Source of the DNA: an uncultured Bacteroidota bacterium
Lineage (GTDB): Bacteria > Bacteroidota > Bacteroidia > Flavobacteriales > Flavobacteriaceae
Reading direction: 5' to 3'
DNA length: 32,346 nt
Assembly: GCA_902605445.1 (NCBI GenBank)
Contig: CACLCL010000011.1
Coordinates: 1-32,346 of the forward strand
In this document: positions 26,945 through 32,346 of the stretch, piece by piece
Position numbering within the stretch: the first letter of the stretch is position 1
Layout: each line of letters begins with the position of its first letter
Translations under genes and position numbers: made by a program
Notes under the pieces: model-generated
Database searches by the model: none
What the model was told of the DNA's origin: nothing
The model's input: the letters and a program-made list of their open reading frames with translations, nothing else

Positions 26945-27481
26945 TTGAAAATACGCAAAACAAACTTTGAAAATCTTTTAATTATTGAGTCAAAAGCCCA
27001 TTTTGATGAAAGAGGTGTTTTTATTGAATCTTTAAGGCAAAATATTTTAAAAGATGCTATTAATCAAAGTATAAATTTTGTTCAAGAGAATATTGTCAGA
27101 TCCAAAAAAAATGTGTTCAGAGGATTACATTTCCAAAAGACACCTTACTCACAATCAAAACTAGTTTCTGTTCAAAATGGTAAAATACTTGATTTTGTTA
27201 TAGACTTAAGAGAGGGTTCCAAAACTTTTGGTGAAAGCTACTCAATTAATATATCTTCTGATAATAATTTATCCCTTTTTGTACCAGCAGATTTTGCACA
27301 TGGTTATTTAACTTTAGAGGACAATACGGTTGTTTCTTATAAGGTCGATAATTATTACAGCCCTTCACATGAGGTGGGTATTAGATATAATGATCCATCA
27401 ATTAATATTCAATTACCAGTTGATAAAGAGTTATTAATAATCTCTGAAAAAGATAAAAATTTTCCTGATTTTAGATGGTAA
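26945..27481 (+). CDS. rfbC: dTDP-4-dehydrorhamnose 3,5-epimerase RfbC
   Basis: RfbC is a cupin-fold epimerase that inverts C3 and C5 of dTDP-4-keto-6-deoxyglucose. The 178-residue length is typical. The motif FDERGVFIES is at about 20-29, RGLHFQ holds catalytic H62, and FVIDLREGSKTFG follows, with FVPADFAHGYLTLED and the tyrosines in YKVDNYYSPSHEVGIRYNDP. The start codon is TTG at 26945, 2 bases after rfbA, because no in-frame ATG precedes the conserved N-terminus. It overlaps rfbD by 7 bases. Confidence 0.95.
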   Translation: MKIRKTNFENLLIIESKAHFDERGVFIESLRQNILKDAINQSINFVQENIVRSKKNVFRGLHFQKTPYSQSKLVSVQNGKILDFVIDLREGSKTFGESYSINISSDNNLSLFVPADFAHGYLTLEDNTVVSYKVDNYYSPSHEVGIRYNDPSINIQLPVDKELLIISEKDKNFPDFRW

Positions 27482-28341
27482 ACAACTATAAAATAATTCT
27501 TACCGGTGCTTCAGGTCAACTAGGCAGAACCTTTCTAAAAATAAGTAATAAATATCCAAGTCATTTATTTCATTTTTTTTCTAAAGGAGATTTAGATATC
27601 ACAAATTTTCAATTAGTTGAGAATGTAATAAAAAATATTAAACCGAATATCATAATTAATTGCGCAGCTTATACAGATGTCAATTCATCAGAGAAAAATA
27701 AAAAAATTGCTAATTTAATTAATAATATTTCTGTAGAAAATCTGGCTAAATTATGCTATAAATACGAAATTAGATTGATACATTTTTCCACAGATTATGT
27801 ATTTGATGGTAATACCGACAGTCCTTATCATGAAACTGATAAAGTAAACCCAATTAATTTTTATGGTTATACTAAACTTATGGGTGAGAATTCAATACTA
27901 AAACTAAACTTAAAGGATTCGTTTGTAATAAGAACTTCATGGCTTTTCTCTGAGTACAAAACCAATTTTGTTAAAAAAATTATTGATAAAGCTAATTTAG
28001 GAATTGATATTAGAGTAAAGGAAAATGAATTTGGTTCACCAACATATGCACTGGACTTAGCTAGAATCACAATGTACCTTATTCAAAATATAAAAAATGA
28101 AGGTGCTGAAATATTTAATATTTCAAACGTTGGGATTTGTTCACGATATGAATTTGCAAAAAAAATTCTTGAATTTACAAATCACAATAAAAAGATTTAT
28201 AAATTTTATGATGATAACTCAGATATTAAAAGACCTATTTTTTCCGCATTATCAACAAAAAAAATTAGTAAATTATTGAACTTTAAGATTAATAAATGGG
28301 AGGATAGCCTAAAATTAATGATCAAAGAAATGAAACTTTAA
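27475..28341 (+). CDS. rfbD: dTDP-4-dehydrorhamnose reductase RfbD
   Basis: RfbD performs the final NAD(P)H-dependent reduction to dTDP-L-rhamnose. It has 288 residues. The nucleotide motif GASGQLG spans residues 11-17. IINCAAYTDVNSSE, FSTDYVFDG, the catalytic Y130-G-Y-T-K134 in PINFYGYTK, RTSWLFSEYKTNFV and FGSPTYALDLAR are all diagnostic. The start ATG at 27475 overlaps the rfbC stop. The gene lies between rfbC and rfbB, and together with rfbA they form a full dTDP-L-rhamnose set. Confidence 0.95.
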   Translation: MVNNYKIILTGASGQLGRTFLKISNKYPSHLFHFFSKGDLDITNFQLVENVIKNIKPNIIINCAAYTDVNSSEKNKKIANLINNISVENLAKLCYKYEIRLIHFSTDYVFDGNTDSPYHETDKVNPINFYGYTKLMGENSILKLNLKDSFVIRTSWLFSEYKTNFVKKIIDKANLGIDIRVKENEFGSPTYALDLARITMYLIQNIKNEGAEIFNISNVGICSRYEFAKKILEFTNHNKKIYKFYDDNSDIKRPIFSALSTKKISKLLNFKINKWEDSLKLMIKEMKL

Positions 28342-28342
28342 T

Positions 28343-29347
28343 ATGAAAAATTGTAAGAATATTTTAATTACAGGAGGTGCTGGGTTTATTGGGGCTCATT
28401 TTTTAAATCAAATGGTTCCTAAAAATAGTGATACAAATTTCATAAATATCGATATCCTTTCATATGCGTCAGATTTAAATAGGCTAAAAAAAATTGAAAG
28501 TCTGCCAAATTATAAGTTTTTTCAAGTTGACATATGTGACAAAGAAAAAGTTATTGAAATCTTTCAAAAATATTCCATTGATGGTTTAATAAATTTTGCT
28601 GCCGAATCTCATGTTGATAATTCGATTCTTAATCCAAATAGTTTTATAAAAACTAACGTTAATGGAACCCTAAATTTATTAAATATATCTTATGATTTTT
28701 GGATGAAAAGTCCATTTAATTATAAACCTGAATTCAAAAATGCTAGATTTCATCAAATATCAACTGATGAGGTTTATGGTAGTATTGAAAAGGGAAGTTT
28801 TGACGAATATAGTAGATATAATCCTAGTTCACCATATTCCTCTTCAAAAGCAAGCGCTGATCTCATAGTGTCGAGTTTTAATAAAACATATGGCTTGAAT
28901 ACAACTATCTCATTATCCTCAAATAATTTTGGTCTAAATCAAAACTCTGAAAAGTTTATCCCTGTTGTAATTAGTTCAATAATTAATAATTACCCTATAC
29001 CTGTTTACGGAGATGGTAAAAATATAAGGGACTGGATATCTGTTAAGGAAAATTGTAATGCAATTAATCTAATTTTCAATAATGGGGTTTCAGGTGAGTC
29101 TTACAATATTGGTGGTGGCAATGAATTAGCAAATTTAGATTTAATCAATTTAACATATAGATTAATAAAAAAATATTCCAAAGAAAAAATAGATGATTTA
29201 AAAATAGACTTTATTGATGATAGATTTGGACATGACAAAAGATATAGTATTAATTCATCAAAACTTTACCAAAAATTAAATTGGGATTATAATAACAGTA
29301 TATTTCAAAAGAATTTTGAACAGTTCATTTACAATTCAGTAAATTAA
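28343..29347 (+). CDS. rfbB: dTDP-glucose 4,6-dehydratase RfbB
   Basis: RfbB converts dTDP-glucose to dTDP-4-keto-6-deoxyglucose, the second step of the rhamnose pathway. It has 334 residues. The NAD motif GGAGFIG is at 11-17, DILSYASDLNRL matches the family, and NFAAESHVDNSI follows. The catalytic pair D142-E143 lies in STDEVYGS, and Y165-S-S-S-K169 is the YxxxK motif. SSNNFGLNQNSEKFIPVVI and YGDGKNIRDWI complete it. Being last in the order A-C-D-B is unusual compared with the common B-D-A-C or B-A-C-D. Its stop overlaps the convergent rpe gene by 4 bases, leaving no room for a separate terminator. Confidence 0.95.
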   Translation: MKNCKNILITGGAGFIGAHFLNQMVPKNSDTNFINIDILSYASDLNRLKKIESLPNYKFFQVDICDKEKVIEIFQKYSIDGLINFAAESHVDNSILNPNSFIKTNVNGTLNLLNISYDFWMKSPFNYKPEFKNARFHQISTDEVYGSIEKGSFDEYSRYNPSSPYSSSKASADLIVSSFNKTYGLNTTISLSSNNFGLNQNSEKFIPVVISSIINNYPIPVYGDGKNIRDWISVKENCNAINLIFNNGVSGESYNIGGGNELANLDLINLTYRLIKKYSKEKIDDLKIDFIDDRFGHDKRYSINSSKLYQKLNWDYNNSIFQKNFEQFIYNSVN

Positions 29348-30003
29348 TTTCCAATTGATTTCAATTTTGAAATGGTTTTTAAAGGGTTTTCGCTTTTAAA
29401 AACATGACTGCCAGCTACTAATACTTTTGCACCATTTTCAAGAAGTATTTTTGCATTTTCTGAATCAACTCCACCGTCAATTTCAATGATACATGTACTA
29501 TTTTTATCTTTAATTAATTCACTTAACTCCTTACATCTATGAATTGTTTTTTCAATAAATTTTTGTCCACTAAATCCTGGAAAAACGCCCATAAGACAAA
29601 CCATGTCAATATTTTTGATATGGTTTGAAAGTACACTTATTTCAGTATCAGGGTTTATGGCTACACCAACTTTTACTTTAAATTTTTTTATTTTTTTAAT
29701 AACTAAACTTAAATCATTGCATGCTTCGAAATGAACTGTAATTATATCACTACCAAAATTCACAAAATGTTCTATATATCTTTCAGGATCGACAATCATA
29801 AGATGTACATCTAAAAGTTTTTTGGCATATTTTGAAATAGCCTTCATAACTGGGGTTCCAAATGAAATATTCGGTACAAAAACACCATCCATGATATCGA
29901 TGTGAAACCAATCAGCATCACTATTATTGATCATTTCAATTTCCGATTGTAATTTAGAAAAATCAGCAGAAAGTATAGATGGGGCGATTAGATGTTTATT
30001 CAT
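29344..30003 (-). CDS. rpe: Ribulose-phosphate 3-epimerase
   Basis: Rpe interconverts ribulose 5-phosphate and xylulose 5-phosphate in the pentose phosphate pathway. It has 219 residues in a TIM-barrel pattern. S9 in IAPSILSADF, H34 and D36 in WFHIDIMDG, H67 in DVHLMI, and the Asp of IEIDGGV are the metal and catalytic positions. The flexible phosphate loop reads MGVFPGFSGQ instead of the usual M(S/T)VNPGFGGQ, so Asn is replaced by Phe (F141). It also draws on the ribulose 5-phosphate that KdsD uses. It lies 44 bases after rpoD on the same strand and converges on rfbB with a 4-base overlap. Confidence 0.95.
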   Translation of the reverse strand: MNKHLIAPSILSADFSKLQSEIEMINNSDADWFHIDIMDGVFVPNISFGTPVMKAISKYAKKLLDVHLMIVDPERYIEHFVNFGSDIITVHFEACNDLSLVIKKIKKFKVKVGVAINPDTEISVLSNHIKNIDMVCLMGVFPGFSGQKFIEKTIHRCKELSELIKDKNSTCIIEIDGGVDSENAKILLENGAKVLVAGSHVFKSENPLKTISKLKSIGN

Positions 30004-30047
30004 TTTAAAATAATTATTTTTTTGAATAAAATCATCAATGTGGATAC

Positions 30048-30911
30048 CTATCCTAAGTAAGTTTTTAAGATTTTACTTCTAGAAGTATGTTTAAGTCTTC
30101 TAATTGCTTTTTCTTTTATTTGACGAACCCTCTCTCTTGTTAAATCAAAAGTTTCACCGATTTCTTCAAGTGTCATGGGGTGATGATTACCAAGGCCAAA
30201 ATATAGTTTGATGACATCTGCCTCTCTTGGAGTAAGAGTCTCTAATGCTCTTTCAATTTCGGTTCGAAGTGACTCATGAAGAAGATCCTTATCTGGGTTT
30301 GGTGATTCGCCACTTCTTAAAACATCATATAGATTTGAATCTTCACCTTCTACTAATGGGGCATCCATAGAAACATGGCGACCTGAATTTTTCATCGATT
30401 CCTTAACATCATTGATTGTCATATCAAGTTCATTAGCAATTTCTTCAGCACTTGGTGGTCTTTCATGAGATTGCTCTAAAAAAGCATATGTTTTATTTAT
30501 TTTATTAATTGAACCAATTTTATTTAAGGGAAGTCTGACAATCCTAGATTGCTCCGCTAGAGCCTGAAGTATTGATTGTCTTATCCACCATACAGCATAA
30601 GAAATAAATTTAAAACCCCTAGTCTCGTCAAATCTTTGAGCAGCCTTAATTAATCCTAAGTTTCCTTCATTAATTAAATCTGGCAGAGTTAATCCTTGAT
30701 TTTGATATTGTTTCGCAACTGAAACTACAAATCTTAAATTAGCCTTGGTTAATTTCTCTAATGCTAATTGATTACCCTGTTTAACCTTTTGAGCTAATTC
30801 AACTTCTTCTTCAGCTGTAATTAAGTCAACTTTACCAATTTCTTGTAAATATTTGTCCAGGGAAGCAGTTTCTCTGTTAGTAACCTGCTTTGTAATTTTT
30901 AATTGTCTCAT
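30048..30911 (-). CDS. rpoD: Primary sigma factor RpoD (SigA)
   Basis: This is the housekeeping sigma-70 factor that directs RNA polymerase to promoters. It has 287 residues, starting near region 1.2 ([22 protein letters not shown]) and lacking region 1.1, as usual in Bacteroidota. Region 2 has [35 protein letters not shown] and [15 protein letters not shown]. Region 3 includes [14 protein letters not shown]. Region 4 ends with [15 protein letters not shown] and the helix-turn-helix [27 protein letters not shown]. This sigma recognises the divergent -33 TTG and -7 TAnnTTTG promoters. It lies 42 bases after pnp and upstream of rpe. Confidence 0.97.
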   Translation of the reverse strand: MRQLKITKQVTNRETASLDKYLQEIGKVDLITAEEEVELAQKVKQGNQLALEKLTKANLRFVVSVAKQYQNQGLTLPDLINEGNLGLIKAAQRFDETRGFKFISYAVWWIRQSILQALAEQSRIVRLPLNKIGSINKINKTYAFLEQSHERPPSAEEIANELDMTINDVKESMKNSGRHVSMDAPLVEGEDSNLYDVLRSGESPNPDKDLLHESLRTEIERALETLTPREADVIKLYFGLGNHHPMTLEEIGETFDLTRERVRQIKEKAIRRLKHTSRSKILKTYLG

Positions 30912-30922
30912 AGTATATGCGG

Positions 30923-30944
30923 TTGTAAGGAAAAAGCCTTACAA
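30923..30944 (-). repeat. 8-bp perfect inverted repeat in rpoD leader
   Basis: TTGTAAGG (30923-30930) and CCTTACAA (30937-30944) are perfect inverted copies with a 6-base spacer. The structure sits 11 bases upstream of the rpoD ATG on the minus strand and 9 bases after the pnp stop. No T-run follows on either strand, so it does not look like a terminator. It may be an RNA hairpin between pnp and rpoD in a read-through message, or a DNA operator overlapping the rpoD promoter. Confidence 0.6.
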
Positions 30945-30949
30945 AAATA
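30942..30949 (-). promoter_or_regulatory. Candidate rpoD promoter -7 element
   Basis: On the minus strand the bases read TATTTTTG, an exact match to the Bacteroidota -7 consensus TAnnTTTG. It lies about 30 bases before the rpoD start and overlaps the distal arm of the inverted repeat by three bases. No clear TTG is seen at the -33 position, which would fall within the end of pnp. Confidence 0.35.
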
Positions 30950-30953
30950 TTAT

Positions 30954-32346
30954 TTATTTTTTATTATATCCGTTTCTTTTATTATTTCTATTAAAAGATT
31001 TCCTTGGTTTATCAACATAACCCTCTGGTTTAGGTAAAAGAGCCTTCCTTGAGACTTTATCTTTTCTTGTTCTTGGGTCAACTCCAAAGTATTTTACATC
31101 TAAAACATCACCAATATTTACAACATCGGTAACATTTTCTGTTTTTTCCCAAGCTAATTCACTTATATGTAACAATACCTCATTTCCTAATGCTTCTTGA
31201 TATTCTACAACAGCGCCGAAGTCAAGTATTTTTATAACTTTCACCTCATAGACACTTCCTACTTCCGGTTTAAAGAGCATTGATTCAATATGTGCAATTA
31301 CATCATCAATTCCTTGCTGATCAGTACCCAAAATTTCAACAATTCCTTCCTCAGTATCTGGGTCTTCATTAATTACCAAGCTACAACCACTTGTTTTCTG
31401 TAATTCCTGAATATTTTTACCTCCTGGTCCAATCAAAGCTCCAATATAGTCGCCAGGAATTCTTCTGGTAATCATTTTAGGGGCATGAGCTTTAACATCT
31501 CCGTTTGGAACTTTGATTGTATCTGTAAGCTTTTCTAGGATATGTAATCTTCCATCTTTTGCTTGATTTAAAGCCTCAATCAGAATTTCATAGGATAATC
31601 CTTTGATTTTAATATCCATTTGGCAAGCAGTAATACCGTCTGCTGTTCCTGTAACCTTAAAGTCCATATCACCCAGGTGATCTTCATCACCAAGAATGTC
31701 ACTCAGAACGGCATGTTTTTTACCGTCTGAAATTAGACCCATAGCTATTCCTGAGACAGGTTTTTTAAGTTGAACTCCTGCATCCATTAATGCCATGGTC
31801 CCTGAGCAAACCGTAGCCATTGAAGAAGAACCATTACTCTCTAGAACTTCACTAACAACTCTAACTGTGTAGGGACAATCAGCGGGAACCATTCTTTTAA
31901 GTGCTCTTTGTGCAAGATTACCATGACCTATCTCACGTCTTGAAGTTCCTCTTAAAGGTCTAGCTTCACCTGTTGAGAAAGGAGGAAAGTTATAGTGTAA
32001 ATAGAATCTTTCTTCACCCTCATATGTTGGTGAATCAATTTGATTTGCTTCTCTTGAAGTACCAAGTGTCACAGTTGCCAGTGCCTGAGTTTCACCTCTT
32101 GTAAATATGGAAGATCCATGAGTAGAAGGCAGGTAATCAACTTCACACCAAATAGGTCTAATATCTGTAGTTTTTCTACCGTCTAGTCTAACTCCTTTTT
32201 CTAATGTTAAATCTCTAATCGCTTCTTTTTCAGATTTATTAAAATACTTTTTTATTAAATCTTCTTTTTCTTCCAATTCCTCCTCTGAAAAAGATTCCAT
32301 TAATTCATCTTTAATTGCTCCAAATGCTTCACCTCTTTCAACTTTA
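30954..32346 (-). CDS. pnp: Polynucleotide phosphorylase, C-terminal part (5' end cut by window edge)
   Basis: PNPase is a 3'-to-5' phosphorolytic exoribonuclease of RNA decay. The frame is open to the window end: bases 32301-32346 add [15 protein letters not shown] before the internal Met at 32298-32300, matching the helical domain of PNPase. About 463 of an expected 700-750 residues are visible. The second RNase PH domain has [62 protein letters not shown] and [14 protein letters not shown], with the catalytic Asp pair. A KH domain ([15 protein letters not shown]) and an S1 domain ([21 protein letters not shown] and onward) follow. The basic C-terminus is rich in Arg, Asn and Lys. It is first of the pnp-rpoD-rpe group. 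Confidence 0.96.
   Translation of the reverse strand, partial: KVERGEAFGAIKDELMESFSEEELEEKEDLIKKYFNKSEKEAIRDLTLEKGVRLDGRKTTDIRPIWCEVDYLPSTHGSSIFTRGETQALATVTLGTSREANQIDSPTYEGEERFYLHYNFPPFSTGEARPLRGTSRREIGHGNLAQRALKRMVPADCPYTVRVVSEVLESNGSSSMATVCSGTMALMDAGVQLKKPVSGIAMGLISDGKKHAVLSDILGDEDHLGDMDFKVTGTADGITACQMDIKIKGLSYEILIEALNQAKDGRLHILEKLTDTIKVPNGDVKAHAPKMITRRIPGDYIGALIGPGGKNIQELQKTSGCSLVINEDPDTEEGIVEILGTDQQGIDDVIAHIESMLFKPEVGSVYEVKVIKILDFGAVVEYQEALGNEVLLHISELAWEKTENVTDVVNIGDVLDVKYFGVDPRTRKDKVSRKALLPKPEGYVDKPRKSFNRNNKRNGYNKK

Noticed and set aside
30923-30944. Inverted repeat as intrinsic terminator of pnp
   Set aside because: No T-run follows the stem on the minus strand.
1-32346. Mobile elements, CRISPR arrays, toxin-antitoxin or phage-defence genes
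   Set aside because: No direct repeat array, transposase, integrase, or defence-type protein was found on either strand.

Overview
The window is a compact, AT-rich (roughly 30% G+C by eye) bacterial chromosome segment, almost all of it coding. It very probably comes from a marine, streamlined member of the Flavobacteriales (Bacteroidota). Supporting signs are the mraZ-to-ftsZ gene order, a flavobacterial-type FtsZ with a long acidic tail ending in a short conserved peptide (NNSFLHDNVD), a short RpoD without region 1.1, frequent gene overlaps, several TTG starts, and almost no Shine-Dalgarno sequences. The exact genus cannot be named from this sequence alone.

Region 1 (1-15531, + strand) is the division and cell wall (dcw) cluster: mraZ (5' end outside the window), rsmH, an FtsL-like gene, PASTA-type ftsI, murE, mraY, murD, ftsW, murG, murC, ftsQ, ftsA, ftsZ and a YqeY/GatB-like gene. 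Gaps are 0-28 bases and many junctions overlap, so it reads as one operon. It makes the UDP-MurNAc-peptide (MurC, D, E), lipid I and II (MraY, MurG), and the divisome that uses them (FtsW, FtsI, FtsL, FtsQ, FtsA, FtsZ). murB, murF and ddl are not present here.

Region 2 (15538-16441) holds a tRNA-Arg(TCG) 5 bases after yqeY, a secreted beta-propeller-like protein of unknown function whose only in-frame ATG lies upstream of the tRNA, and a candidate terminator. This marks the border between core and accessory genes.

Region 3 (16465-29347, + strand) is a surface-glycan precursor block. It contains an APS kinase next to a small HxGH nucleotidyltransferase, metK and ahcY (SAM supply and recycling), a DegT-type sugar aminotransferase, a eukaryote-like UDP-glucose dehydrogenase with UDP-glucuronate decarboxylase, kdsD-kdsB-kdsA for CMP-Kdo, and rfbA-rfbC-rfbD-rfbB for dTDP-L-rhamnose. 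No glycosyltransferase, flippase or polymerase is present. The block therefore makes activated sugars and group-transfer cofactors for lipopolysaccharide or exopolysaccharide assembled elsewhere.

Region 4 (29344-32346, - strand) is the housekeeping trio pnp (5' part outside the window), rpoD and rpe, transcribed toward region 3 and overlapping rfbB by 4 bases. An inverted repeat and a Bacteroidota-type -7 element lie between pnp and rpoD.

There is no CRISPR array, insertion sequence, transposase or prophage gene. The least explained items are the APS kinase/HxGH transferase pair, the tRNA-overlapping ORF, and the aminotransferase/UDP-GlcA/UXS trio. No intergenic stretch exceeds 300 bases.
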